Assembly: GCF_017368475.1 (NCBI RefSeq)
Contig: NZ_JAFNJE010000001.1
Coordinates: 186,001-250,000, forward strand
Length of the DNA: 64,000 nt
Origin: Alteromonas sp. 5E99-2
Lineage (GTDB): Bacteria; Pseudomonadota; Gammaproteobacteria; Enterobacterales; Alteromonadaceae
Reading direction: 5' to 3'
The notes beneath the pieces are model-generated. The model made no database searches and had not been told where the DNA came from. It was given only the letters and a program-made list of their open reading frames with translations. The translations under genes were made by a program, and so were the position numbers. Shown one piece after another: positions 9,161-18,370 of this stretch. Each line of letters starts with the position of its first letter. Within the stretch, counting starts at the first letter, position 1.

Positions 9161-9900
9161 CTCGTAAATCGTCCGCTACGCAACAATCGAAAAATTTTAG
9201 GGCATGATACGAAATACCTATTAAATCGTTTTATAGGTGATTGCAGGAAGCGATAAAGCCACTCTAAAGAAAGTGCCTGTACAATATCTGGCGCTCTCTT
9301 TTCTTTTCCTGTTAAATAATCCAGTGACGCCCCAACGCAAAGAATACTGCCTTTTGCTATTTTACCTTTCAATCGATGAGCTAAAATTTCTTGTTGAGGG
9401 CTTCCCACTGCCAAAAATATGATATCTAATGGAGTACTAGATAGTGCAGATACTATTTCCTGAACTTCGCTTTCTTTATGAATAAAACCGTAAGAAGGAT
9501 TTACATGTAAAGCCGGAAAAGCAAGCCCATATTTATCACAAAGAAGCTTAATTTGCTTACTATCACAACCAACAATACCAAGGTTAAGTTTATTGCCATA
9601 GCCTTGCTCAAAAAACGCTTGGGTAACATCGCTTCCTGTAATCGTCGCTAGTGACGTTGAAAAAAATCGCTTAATAATAATGCTAAAAATTCTGCTGTCA
9701 TTAATACACATGTCTGCGTCGGAATAGAGCTTAGCAATGTGCTTATCTTGATGCATCCTTACTAAATGGTCGATATTCGGCGTCATTAAAATAGTTGTTT
9801 TGCCAGCTAGTGCGTGTTGCACCATATGGGTCAAACAATCATCTACCGATTTATCATAAAAATCGATATTGACGGCAAATTTACTATTAGAATAATTCAA
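9157..9900 (-). CDS. WecG/TagA/CpsF-family glycosyltransferase
   Basis: A 247-residue GT26-type enzyme that adds a sugar to a lipid-linked intermediate at the inner face of the membrane. Family marks are TPNIDHLVRMHQDKH near the N-terminus, SRIFSIIIKR, GIVGCDSKQIKLL, FLAVGSPQQEI, and the C-terminal GASLDYLTGKEKRAP followed by LEWLYRFLQ. It is the last gene of the minus-strand EPS assembly operon, 15 bp after the flippase, and meets the nucleotidyltransferase gene tail to tail. The sugar it transfers cannot be read from sequence. Confidence 0.9.
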   Translation of the reverse strand: MNYSNSKFAVNIDFYDKSVDDCLTHMVQHALAGKTTILMTPNIDHLVRMHQDKHIAKLYSDADMCINDSRIFSIIIKRFFSTSLATITGSDVTQAFFEQGYGNKLNLGIVGCDSKQIKLLCDKYGLAFPALHVNPSYGFIHKESEVQEIVSALSSTPLDIIFLAVGSPQQEILAHRLKGKIAKGSILCVGASLDYLTGKEKRAPDIVQALSLEWLYRFLQSPIKRFNRYFVSCPKIFRLLRSGRFTS

Positions 9901-9915
9901 TTGCTGAAATCTGAT

Positions 9916-11217
9916 TCACACGTTGCGATAACGCCACTCGCTAAAAGCAAGCAGCATATTAATATTCAATCTTTTCTTAACATAAGTTAATGCTAGTACA
10001 TTTTGTAAGGAAATTGCAGTAGCGACCGATATCGCAGCACCAAGTCCCCCATAAACAGGAACTAAGATGACAGATAAAAGAATAACCGTGCCTCCAGCCA
10101 ATAGTGCGGCATTACGTAAATCCCGCTCATGACCAGACATTGATAATAAATAACCAACAGAGCCCGTTAATGCGTTCACAAACTGCCCAAAGGCAAGAAT
10201 TCTCAAGAAGTTCGCCGCGCCGCTATATTTATCGCCAAACAACATCAAAATGGTCTCTGCGCCTACTAACATAAGTACGAACACAGGTGTAGCAAAAAGC
10301 GTAACCAGCCTAACTGACGCAAAAGCTGTGCGTTTTAAACTCTTCATATCTTTTTGTTTGTAAAAGCGCGCGAATTTTGGCGCAACAATAACATTTACCG
10401 CAATTAGAACAAAAACAGTCAACATGGACGTTCGTTGTGCAGCAGAAAAAAGAGCGACAGACTCAGTATCCGACCAAATCCCTAAACTAAACTGTCCTGA
10501 CCATAAGATTAGTTGCCCTATGGCGGTAACAAGCCATAATGGAAGACAGCTTTTTAAAATCTCGCTCCATTTGTAAACCGTGTCGGCTTTACTTCTTTGA
10601 GTTTTCACACCAACAAATGAATACCATAAGATAAGAGCCGCCAACAAGGTTACCCCAGCGGATAATGACAACAGCAAAGGCACATATTCTCTTAATGAAG
10701 GAATCAGCAGTAATAAAGCAACGGAGAGAATATTCACCAGAATATTCAAAATTAACACTGAACTGATGGTTTTACTCAAAGCCTGAAGACCAAATGCAGT
10801 AATACTCGATAAAGAGAAAAACAGAATGTAAGGGCTCAAATACCTAAGGGATTCAGCTAACGCCATTTTATCAAAAAGGTAACGGGATATAATATCTGCG
10901 CCCAAATAAACTAATCCTGCTAGTAGCCCACTTCCTATAAAAACGAGCAATAAGGCTTTGTGCATAACGTTATTTATTTTTAACCGATCATCAGTTAACT
11001 TCAGTGAGCCTACAAAGCGCAATATTGAGTTATCTAACCCGACTCTTGCTACAACACATAAAAAACTTGCAATACCAAAACCTAAAAAGAAAATTCCTGC
11101 TTCAGCGATCCCCAGGGTTCGTGTAACTGTAACCGTTAGTAAAAAGACGGATATAGCCCCTAAACCTCTGACTCCTGCACTAATGACCGACTGAATTAAC
11201 AAACTTTTATTTTTCAT
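9916..11217 (-). CDS. Polysaccharide flippase (Wzx/MATE-like)
   Basis: The 433-residue integral membrane protein has about 12 hydrophobic segments and a Wzx-like N-terminus (SAGVRGLGAISVFLLTVTVTRTLGIAEAGIFFLG), in which TRTLG..EAG.FFL is typical of O-antigen/EPS flippases of the MOP superfamily. It should translocate the undecaprenyl-linked repeat unit to the periplasmic face. I choose the ATG at 11217 (MKNKSLL); a GTG three codons upstream is possible. It sits between a glycosyltransferase and the WecG-like gene in the same operon, whose own polymerase is at 14578. Confidence 0.88.
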   Translation of the reverse strand: MKNKSLLIQSVISAGVRGLGAISVFLLTVTVTRTLGIAEAGIFFLGFGIASFLCVVARVGLDNSILRFVGSLKLTDDRLKINNVMHKALLLVFIGSGLLAGLVYLGADIISRYLFDKMALAESLRYLSPYILFFSLSSITAFGLQALSKTISSVLILNILVNILSVALLLLIPSLREYVPLLLSLSAGVTLLAALILWYSFVGVKTQRSKADTVYKWSEILKSCLPLWLVTAIGQLILWSGQFSLGIWSDTESVALFSAAQRTSMLTVFVLIAVNVIVAPKFARFYKQKDMKSLKRTAFASVRLVTLFATPVFVLMLVGAETILMLFGDKYSGAANFLRILAFGQFVNALTGSVGYLLSMSGHERDLRNAALLAGGTVILLSVILVPVYGGLGAAISVATAISLQNVLALTYVKKRLNINMLLAFSEWRYRNV

Positions 11218-11258
11218 AGCAAGCACATATAGGTTTTCTCATAAGGGTTAGAATGTGA

Positions 11259-12365
11259 TCACATCAAATAGTCGATCATAAGATCTTCATATTCAGTCAA
11301 TATCTTATCCCATTGAAAATTAGTAACAAAATTATCCTTAGTGTTACCTTGAAGCTGCTTTGTTAATGTATCGTTTTCAAATAAGGTATCAAATGCACTA
11401 CTTATGGAATCAATATCAGTAAAGTAAATCGCTCCCTCTTTCGCCACCCAACGATTAAATTTATTATCGTGGGCAATAATGGCATTTCCCGCGCCAATGG
11501 CTTCAACTAAAGAAGGGTTTGTGCCTCCCACGGTGTGCCCATGAACGTAACATCTTGCAAAAAACCGCAAGGCACTTACTTTTTCAATGTCGTAAATCGC
11601 GCCAGGAAAAATAACCTCATCCGACGCAGAATTTTTAATCTGTTGATGATATTGATTATTGTCGAAATCAAAATTTCCTAATACGACTAGTTTTTTGTTT
11701 CTTTTTGAACGACTAAAGCCCTGAACAATCTCGAGAACTGAATTTTCAGGCTCTGGGCGCGCAATCACGATTCCATAAGTATCAGGCTCTAATTCAAATT
11801 CAGTGAGATATTCGCTGTCGGCCTTTGTGACTTCTAAGCCACCATATGCAATCGTTGTGATTTTTTGTTCAGAGACCCGTGTTGCTAAGTGTTTTTTAAT
11901 TTCTGGATGGTCAGATACCAAGTGATGACCAAACCAGCATCCACATCGTTCGTTCAACCAAAACCATGTTTTAGCCAAAGCGCCCCACTTATCTCGCTTC
12001 CACTCAATGCCGTCCATATTAATGAGGTTTTTAATACCCATTAACCGATAGACCAAGTTAAACGATGCTGTATTGTAACCTAAGGTTAATACCGTGCACT
12101 TATGCCTTGTAGAGTGGACTATGGTTTTAAAATCAAAAATCATAGTACCTAAAGGGCCCTGTCGCTTTTCAGGGATAGTAATTCGTTTTATGCCTCTCCA
12201 TTCGTCCTCAACAAATTCACTATCTGGCTCTCCTTGGCAATAAACAATGACTTCCCAGCCTTTTTTCACCAAATAAAGTACAAGGTATTCCGCAAACGTT
12301 TCAAACCCGCCATGACTAGCAGGTATGCCTCTTATTCCTTGTATCACTATTTTTTTATTTTTCAT
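11259..12365 (-). CDS. Glycosyltransferase with DUF1972 N-domain (rhamnosyltransferase-like GT4)
   Basis: Of 368 residues, the first half has the DUF1972 signature IVIQGIRGIPASHGGFETFAE, which is GT-B fold, and the second half has a GT1/GT4-type nucleotide-sugar domain (PENSVLEIVQGF and a late VEAIGAGNAIIAHDN). Proteins of this architecture are often annotated as rhamnosyltransferases, which would agree with the rml operon, but donor specificity is inferred. The ATG at 12365 is preferred over a TTG at 12374; it overlaps the end of the upstream sulfotransferase gene by 11 bp. Confidence 0.88.
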   Translation of the reverse strand: MKNKKIVIQGIRGIPASHGGFETFAEYLVLYLVKKGWEVIVYCQGEPDSEFVEDEWRGIKRITIPEKRQGPLGTMIFDFKTIVHSTRHKCTVLTLGYNTASFNLVYRLMGIKNLINMDGIEWKRDKWGALAKTWFWLNERCGCWFGHHLVSDHPEIKKHLATRVSEQKITTIAYGGLEVTKADSEYLTEFELEPDTYGIVIARPEPENSVLEIVQGFSRSKRNKKLVVLGNFDFDNNQYHQQIKNSASDEVIFPGAIYDIEKVSALRFFARCYVHGHTVGGTNPSLVEAIGAGNAIIAHDNKFNRWVAKEGAIYFTDIDSISSAFDTLFENDTLTKQLQGNTKDNFVTNFQWDKILTEYEDLMIDYLM

Positions 12366-13368
12366 GGTTTGCAAAATCCTTGTAACCTAATTCTTTCTGT
12401 ACCCGATTAAAGGTGTCTAGTATTTCTGAAGGAAGAAAGAACTCACCATGAGAAACCGGTTCTCGCAGTGCTTTTTGGCAGTAATCGTTATATGTGTCGC
12501 TGGTAGGTAGATTCAGAAAATCAAGCAAATTCGACCTGACTTGCTCATCAGTTACATACTCTTCATAACGCAACGGGTAAAAGTTACTCAGCTCTTGTTG
12601 CTTTAGTTGGAGTCCTTTTTTCATCGTGACAATCCATTCAACTGCAGCTCTGTGCTTGTGATCCGTATACGCTTTAATATTTTGGATACTAGCTTTTAAA
12701 TCATCGTCATAAGCAACAACATGATTACACAGTAATGTCCATTTGCGATCATCTCTTCCCCACCAATCATGGGTTTCTCCCGCTTTTTTTTCGCCTTTGC
12801 GTTCAGACCAATGACTAATAGAAGAGACGATGTCTTTCCCATTTCTAAACAAAAATATAAATTTCCCATCGGCAAAAATCTGTTGAACGTAAGCCAGTCT
12901 GAAAATCATTTCTGGGTATTTATCTAATATTAAACCGCAATTTGAAATTCGCTCATATGCTTTATAAATAGCAGTAATTTTTTGTGCCGAATCTTGATTG
13001 AAATCAGATTCTGACATTGAATAAAGCGCGTCGGAGTCAGAATAACTGCCAATAACGTCATCTAGGCTATTAGAGCAATACCAAGGTAGTTTTGGTTCAT
13101 TCAAAAAACCCACACTTTCATGTGCAGCTAAAGACACACCCAGTATAGTAGTTCCACTTCGGCCTGTTCCCAGTATAAACGCAGGGTCCCGTTTCAGTTT
13201 GCTTTTGGAGAAAGCACTACACGTTGAATAAAAAACTTTCAATATTGGGTTAATAAACTGCCCTTTAGTAGTAAGGGGTCGACCTTCAAATAAAAGGTAA
13301 GACATCAGTCTACGAACACGCCTATGTATAGGCAACGCTTTGAAATGCGAGTCCATTTGAGCAACCAT
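12355..13368 (-). CDS. PAPS-dependent sulfotransferase (first of two)
   Basis: This 337-residue protein has the sulfotransferase 5'-phosphosulfate loop FILGTGRSGTTILG (about 64-77) and a 3'-phosphate-binding stretch, FLFRNGKDIVSSISHW. It should transfer sulfate from PAPS to a sugar hydroxyl, so a sulfated EPS is implied. The ATG at 13368 lies 1 nt past the stop of the upstream glycosyltransferase (coupled genes). No signal peptide is seen, so sulfation would be cytosolic, on the lipid-linked repeat or a precursor. The acceptor is not known. Confidence 0.86.
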   Translation of the reverse strand: MVAQMDSHFKALPIHRRVRRLMSYLLFEGRPLTTKGQFINPILKVFYSTCSAFSKSKLKRDPAFILGTGRSGTTILGVSLAAHESVGFLNEPKLPWYCSNSLDDVIGSYSDSDALYSMSESDFNQDSAQKITAIYKAYERISNCGLILDKYPEMIFRLAYVQQIFADGKFIFLFRNGKDIVSSISHWSERKGEKKAGETHDWWGRDDRKWTLLCNHVVAYDDDLKASIQNIKAYTDHKHRAAVEWIVTMKKGLQLKQQELSNFYPLRYEEYVTDEQVRSNLLDFLNLPTSDTYNDYCQKALREPVSHGEFFLPSEILDTFNRVQKELGYKDFANHEK

Positions 13369-13369
13369 A

Positions 13370-14581
13370 CTATAATACCTTCTCGTAAATAGTTTTTAAT
13401 TTTGCGTAGTGAACATCAGCACTATAACGATTTTCTAAATCGTTTCTGCTTTCCTTGCTCATGGTTTGATATTCTTCATCTGAAAGTGAGTTCAAGCGCT
13501 CTATCGCATTATTCAATGAGTCCGGATCTTTAGGCTCATGTAAATAGCCATTTACTCCATCTACGATTTGCTCGGTAATCCCTCCAATACGAGCAGCAAT
13601 AACAGGTTTACCATAGGCTTTGGCTTCTAGTACTGTCATTGAACAATTCTCATACCACTCGGATGGAACCAATACCGCTTTACACTCTTTTACCAAGGTC
13701 CATAATTCATCTCCGCTTTTAAAACCTAGATATTCAACATTACTCAGAGTCCCACTTTTCAAGCTTTCTAACATTTTGGTTTTATAGGGGCCATCGCCAA
13801 CCACTACAAATTTGACATCTGGCATACGCCTAGCAGATTCTAGTAAGGTATCCATTCCTTTAAGTGACTCTAATCGACCAAAGTACAATAAATAGTTGTT
13901 GTGTGTAAAACTAACAATATCTCGGTTAACATCGACAAAATTGTAAATAACATTGAGCTTGTGATCGGGAATGCCTGCCCGTTTCATTAATCCAGCTTGA
14001 AACTTAGAAACACATATAAATTGATCGACTTTATCTATGTCGCCCATTTGTCTTGAAAAAGCATACTCTGCGTAGCGTACCGCCGACGCAACCAAACTAT
14101 CATTCTTACAGCGTTTTATTACCGCATTGAACGCATTTCCATCAATACACTTTTCGCATATTTCGTTATCGTATAAGTGGGTATAAACAGGGCATGAGAA
14201 TTTGTATTCATGGAGTGTTTGAACAATGGGAATACCCTGTTGCTTAAGCAAATCTATAATTGCCACCGTCAGGTGCCCGTAGTAAATCTGGAGGTGTGCG
14301 AAATCAGGTTTACCTAAATCGGTAATTAGAGATGATAACTTCCTTTTAGCATCCTTATTATATAAGTATTTTGCTAAGTTCATCGGATTAGAAGAGCTAA
14401 AATTTACCTGTTCGGGGAAGTATTTCGAAAACGCTGATTCCCCTTCCAACTCGCCCTTTGCGGCGAATTCGATTACATCGTAGCCTCTTTTAGAAAGCAG
14501 CTCGTTCAAATTAAAATAATAACGATCTGATCCACCCAATACTTGAAAAGTTTGGTTAATTGAAAGTACTTTATTTGTCAT
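13370..14581 (-). CDS. GT4-family glycosyltransferase
   Basis: A GT-B fold enzyme of 403 residues. The N-terminal acceptor domain starts SINQTFQVLGGSDRYYFNL, with the family GGS/GGA turn. The C-terminal donor domain has LLYFGRLESLKGMDTLLESARRMPDVKFVVVGDGPYK and the E-x7-E-type motif VPSEWYENCSMTVLEAKAYGKPVIA. A Cys cluster (SCPVYTHLYDNEICEKCIDG) is typical of a GT4 subset. It overlaps the polymerase gene by 4 bp. It builds the EPS repeat on the cytosolic face; the sugar is not predictable. Confidence 0.9.
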   Translation of the reverse strand: MTNKVLSINQTFQVLGGSDRYYFNLNELLSKRGYDVIEFAAKGELEGESAFSKYFPEQVNFSSSNPMNLAKYLYNKDAKRKLSSLITDLGKPDFAHLQIYYGHLTVAIIDLLKQQGIPIVQTLHEYKFSCPVYTHLYDNEICEKCIDGNAFNAVIKRCKNDSLVASAVRYAEYAFSRQMGDIDKVDQFICVSKFQAGLMKRAGIPDHKLNVIYNFVDVNRDIVSFTHNNYLLYFGRLESLKGMDTLLESARRMPDVKFVVVGDGPYKTKMLESLKSGTLSNVEYLGFKSGDELWTLVKECKAVLVPSEWYENCSMTVLEAKAYGKPVIAARIGGITEQIVDGVNGYLHEPKDPDSLNNAIERLNSLSDEEYQTMSKESRNDLENRYSADVHYAKLKTIYEKVL

Positions 14582-15900
14582 TTAGCATTCTTGCAAAAAT
14601 AGTTATGCTGATAATAGCTTAAACACATCCCTAAAAAGCCCATAACGATAAAGACTTGAGGGGAACGAGAGAGCGCTGGAGATGAGAACGATTCGACAAC
14701 AAGCTCTATAAATAAAGCCACAGCAATGGCAAATACAAAGCGAAAATCAGAGTTAATGTGCTTTATTTTTATTAGGCAACTATAGGAAAACCCAATAATA
14801 CTAATAAATAAAACGAAAGCGGCTATATAGCCCATTTCAGCAATTATCATAGGCCAATACGTATCGGTAAGAAACCTATTGTCATCTGGTGTCATCCCCC
14901 AATAATCACTTAACCCATATATATGATACAAATCACTATAGTTAACACGGCTCATCCAGCTACCAAAGGTGCCAAAACCTGTACCTAAAGGAAAATAATC
15001 TTCAGCAATTTTTATAGACGCTTCAGATATTAAAACTCTGGGGGCTTTGTTCGTAAGTATTGAGCCTTCCGATCCGTATTTTGAAATTGCATCTTCATAC
15101 AAAAAAGCAAGTTGGTCGTTAAATACAAAACCAATTCCGAAAATCAACAAAAATAAATACATATAGCTTTTAATTGAAGATTTCTTACCTGACGACAAAA
15201 AGAATTGAATCGTCACTAGCGTCGCTACCAATGCAATAATTGATTTACGCCTTAATGTCAGTAACAAGAATATTGTGAAGACAATACCTAAAATTAAATA
15301 AAGTAATCGTTTATTTTTAAAGTACAGACAAAAGCAACAAATAATACAAGTCGTTAAAAACCAAGAAAACTGCCCGGGATGAGAAAAGAAGCTTTGAAGG
15401 GATTTGAAACTACCTCGAATTACTGCTTCGTCGTGTATTTTCCCTGCATGAAATACATTTATAAAGGTTGAAGGAATCAATATCTCAATAATGGCCAACA
15501 GACAAGAAATAACGCCTAACACCAACAAAGCGTTAATAAAAGATTCGAAGTGGGCCGTTTTGTAATTAAATTGCGAGGCAAAATATAGGAAGAGAAAGCC
15601 TTGGAAAGTCAAAAATACTTGAATAACCGTTGCAGTTGAAAAATAACCACTAAACACAGACGAAACTAAACCTACTAGTACGCAGAACACCAAAGGTAAA
15701 ACAGGAAATGTAGGAATAAATCTTTGATGATTAAAAAACCGAAGTACTACTAAAAAGCCTGCAAATAGAATAGCGACTTTATCAATTAATGAAACGTAGG
15801 AGGAAATCGACTCTCCAAAAGATACAGTTAACCCAGATAACAGAGATACAATACTCGCTATTAAAAAAAATCTAAAATTGAAAGTCGTTAAATTTAGCAT
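14578..15900 (-). CDS. O-antigen ligase/polymerase-family protein (Wzy-type)
   Basis: The 440 residues form about 10-12 membrane segments, with one long periplasmic loop between late segments (about 290-340) containing PLGTGFGTFGSW, the Wzy_C/O-antigen-ligase-type motif. The position between glycosyltransferases and a sulfotransferase, with a Wzx-type flippase in the same operon, points to a polymerase that joins repeat units in the periplasm. A ligase role cannot be excluded from sequence, but no lipid A-core genes are nearby. Confidence 0.85.
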   Translation of the reverse strand: MLNLTTFNFRFFLIASIVSLLSGLTVSFGESISSYVSLIDKVAILFAGFLVVLRFFNHQRFIPTFPVLPLVFCVLVGLVSSVFSGYFSTATVIQVFLTFQGFLFLYFASQFNYKTAHFESFINALLVLGVISCLLAIIEILIPSTFINVFHAGKIHDEAVIRGSFKSLQSFFSHPGQFSWFLTTCIICCFCLYFKNKRLLYLILGIVFTIFLLLTLRRKSIIALVATLVTIQFFLSSGKKSSIKSYMYLFLLIFGIGFVFNDQLAFLYEDAISKYGSEGSILTNKAPRVLISEASIKIAEDYFPLGTGFGTFGSWMSRVNYSDLYHIYGLSDYWGMTPDDNRFLTDTYWPMIIAEMGYIAAFVLFISIIGFSYSCLIKIKHINSDFRFVFAIAVALFIELVVESFSSPALSRSPQVFIVMGFLGMCLSYYQHNYFCKNAK

Positions 15901-16805
15901 TCAGCTTTCTTCACCCACATATTTAACAGTATATCTCTTTCATCAGCATAGATATTTTCAAGTTCAGTAATGGTCGCATTGTCAAATTCAAAATAAACAT
16001 CGGGTTCGTTGTTCATAGAAAGGTAAACTTTATCAAACGCAATACGGCACTTTTTCCCGATCCTGTGAATAAATGGAAAAAAAGCCGTTTTACCATTTAA
16101 GTAGCGCCTTAACGCCAAATATCGTTTATGAATACTTTGATTCTTCACAGCAACAGACTCATTTTTAACGCCATACTCAATTAAGTTCGTATTTACATTA
16201 ATATTTAAATGTGAAAATATATTTTCAACAACTGAATCAGGACTTCGTTTAAGTTCCTCAAAACTTACAAGTAATAAATTCTCTTTGCACTTAGTAGGGA
16301 AGTCATTTATAGCACTACTATAAAAACCTTGAGCTAGAGCTCTTAAATGTTGAGGCGTGGAATTTATTGGTTTAAGCACTTGCATATCAAAAAACTGATT
16401 AAACGAAGTATCATTAGATATAGCTCCGATTTGCCTTGCAAACTTGTACCAAGATTTAAACCTCTCAACAGGATCCCTAAGAACTAAAACAATTAAAAAC
16501 TCATTTAAATCTTCAGCGATTCGAGACATTGCAGCCTTGCAATACATATAGTCAGGGGTTGCATCCAAGTTAACTTCTGCTTTACTGGCCCCTACATTGA
16601 TGAAAAACTTTTTATATACACTAATATCTTTGCTGTATGGAAAAGAACGAGGCAACGGATAATGCTCACTTAAAAAAAATCTCGTTTCCTTTCTCGCGGC
16701 TGGGCAAACTAAGTCAACCTGTGATAAGTAATCAAATAAAGAGGTCGTACCGCATTTTGTACTTCCCGAAATTAAAAGATATTTAGGATTCATATTAATA
16801 GACAT
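15894..16805 (-). CDS. PAPS-dependent sulfotransferase (second of two)
   Basis: The 303 residues have a phosphosulfate loop near the N-terminus, LLISGSTKCGTTSLFDYL (Lys and TT conserved), and the 3'-phosphate-binding LVLRDPVERFKSWYKFAR, with Arg and Ser. It is of the heparan-sulfate NDST type and only distantly like the sulfotransferase at 12355. The ATG at 16805 has TAGGAAAG just upstream and overlaps the end of the priming transferase gene; an ATG 4 codons later is possible. Two dissimilar sulfotransferases suggest sulfation at two positions of the repeat unit. Confidence 0.86.
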   Translation of the reverse strand: MSINMNPKYLLISGSTKCGTTSLFDYLSQVDLVCPAARKETRFFLSEHYPLPRSFPYSKDISVYKKFFINVGASKAEVNLDATPDYMYCKAAMSRIAEDLNEFLIVLVLRDPVERFKSWYKFARQIGAISNDTSFNQFFDMQVLKPINSTPQHLRALAQGFYSSAINDFPTKCKENLLLVSFEELKRSPDSVVENIFSHLNINVNTNLIEYGVKNESVAVKNQSIHKRYLALRRYLNGKTAFFPFIHRIGKKCRIAFDKVYLSMNNEPDVYFEFDNATITELENIYADERDILLNMWVKKAEC

Positions 16806-18198
16806 TCTTTCCTACAAAACCTTTAAATATAGTAAAAACAACAATTTTAAAATCTAGCCAAATTGACCAATTCCGAATGTAGTCTAAATCGTACTTTATC
16901 CGCATTTCCATTTTGTCATCGGTATCCGTTTCACCGCGCCAGCCGTTGACTTGAGCCCAACCAGTAATACCGGGCTTCATCTTATGCCTAAGCATGTAGT
17001 ACTTAATTTTCTTGCGGTATTCTTCATTGTGGCTAACGGCATGAGGCCTTGGCCCAACAACAGACATACAGCCTTGTAATACGTTAAAAAATTGAGGGAG
17101 CTCGTCCAGCGACGTTCTTCTTAAGAATGCTCCAATAGGCGTTATTCTGGGGTCGTTCTTAGTCGCTTGTTTAACTACATCCCCATCATCCATTACGCCC
17201 ATTGTGCGAAACTTCCACACTTTAATTTTCTTACCATCTACACCATAACGAGATTGCTTAAACAACACGGGTCCATTGGAGGTTAGTTTAATTGTAAAGG
17301 CAATAAAAAGCATAGGAATTGCAACAATAGTTAAAATACTCAACGACAAAATAACGTCTTCAAGCCTTTTCATTAATGAATAGCCACCTTTCATCGGGGT
17401 ATCATATACACTGATGGTCTGAATTTCGCCTATGTGGCCCATTCGTGAATGTAGTAATTGATAGGTAAACATATCGGGAATAAGGTGAACATCAACAGTT
17501 GTGTCACCTAATTGTTTTAGAATAGAGTCAATACGCTCTTTTGCAGTAATAGGCAGCGCAATAAATAAAATTTCTATTTTTCCCGCTTGTGCCATTTCGA
17601 CACCTTTTTCTACGCCGCCCATATAGAGATGGTGATATTTTTCTGACACACGATTTTTACTTCGAGGGTCAAATACCCCGACTAGCTTATAACCCGTTTC
17701 AGGATGCCCATAAACCTCATCAGCAAGGGCATTGCCTCGAGAAGTCATACCGATAACTCCAACCGACCGAGTGTTATACCCCTTTAACCTTAAATTTTGG
17801 AGTATCTTCCTGAATCCACCTCGCCATGCACATAGAAATAAGAGAGATGACAACATCCACAAGCCGAGAGTAACTCGTGAAAATTCTTCACTTTGTTTTG
17901 TAAAAAATAAAAAAGCTAAAACCGGAAAAACAGTTAAAGACCAACTAGCAGCAGTATAAAACAGCATTTCTTTAAACGAACCAGCTCGCCAAGAACGATA
18001 TAAAACAAAAAGCTCAGCAAAAAACAAATAGGCCATATTTGCGATAAGCGCTAGAAGAAAGTAATCTCGATTGAAACTGCCCAAGTAAAAATAACAAGAT
18101 ACAATTAGACACACCTGTATAATTACAATATCGACTAGGCGATACATAAACGCAAATTGGTTTAAATTGTTTCGAATAAAACTGTCTGATTCGCTCAT
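16795..18198 (-). CDS. Undecaprenyl-phosphate glucose phosphotransferase (WcaJ/GumD-type)
   Basis: Priming enzyme that moves a sugar-1-phosphate, usually glucose, from UDP-sugar to undecaprenyl phosphate. The 467 residues have four N-terminal membrane segments, a CoA-binding-like Rossmann domain (GVIGMTSRGNALADEVYG), one more membrane segment, and the bacterial sugar transferase domain (FKQSRYGVDGKKIKVWKFRTM, ...RRTSLDELPQFFNVLQG, SVVGPRPHAV). The ATG at 18198 has AAGGA about 8 nt upstream; the frame from 18228 lacks a site. It is the first gene of the minus-strand assembly operon, with a sigma-54-like promoter 58 nt upstream. Confidence 0.93.
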   Translation of the reverse strand: MSESDSFIRNNLNQFAFMYRLVDIVIIQVCLIVSCYFYLGSFNRDYFLLALIANMAYLFFAELFVLYRSWRAGSFKEMLFYTAASWSLTVFPVLAFLFFTKQSEEFSRVTLGLWMLSSLLFLCAWRGGFRKILQNLRLKGYNTRSVGVIGMTSRGNALADEVYGHPETGYKLVGVFDPRSKNRVSEKYHHLYMGGVEKGVEMAQAGKIEILFIALPITAKERIDSILKQLGDTTVDVHLIPDMFTYQLLHSRMGHIGEIQTISVYDTPMKGGYSLMKRLEDVILSLSILTIVAIPMLFIAFTIKLTSNGPVLFKQSRYGVDGKKIKVWKFRTMGVMDDGDVVKQATKNDPRITPIGAFLRRTSLDELPQFFNVLQGCMSVVGPRPHAVSHNEEYRKKIKYYMLRHKMKPGITGWAQVNGWRGETDTDDKMEMRIKYDLDYIRNWSIWLDFKIVVFTIFKGFVGKNVY

Positions 18199-18255
18199 TA
18201 ATATCCTTTGATGTCCTACATCCAACAAAACAGCTTACACACAGCTTCAAACAAA

Positions 18256-18270
18256 GCAAAATACATTCCA
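18256..18270 (-). promoter_or_regulatory. Sigma-54-like promoter of the EPS assembly operon
   Basis: The minus strand reads TTGGAATGTATTTTGCTTT, with the invariant GG (-24) and GC (-12) separated by exactly 10 nt. The GC lies 58 nt before the start codon of the priming transferase. The -24 box is TGGAAT rather than TGGCAC, so it is a partial match. The element at 20200-20214 has the same form and the same 58 nt distance, which raises my confidence. Confidence 0.55.
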
Positions 18271-18370
18271 ACTTTTAAAAATTGCCGTGTACTACACATT
18301 CACTGAGATAAGCAGCAATAATATTACACCATTCTAAACTTTATGGGAGTAAAAACACGTTAAATTATTA

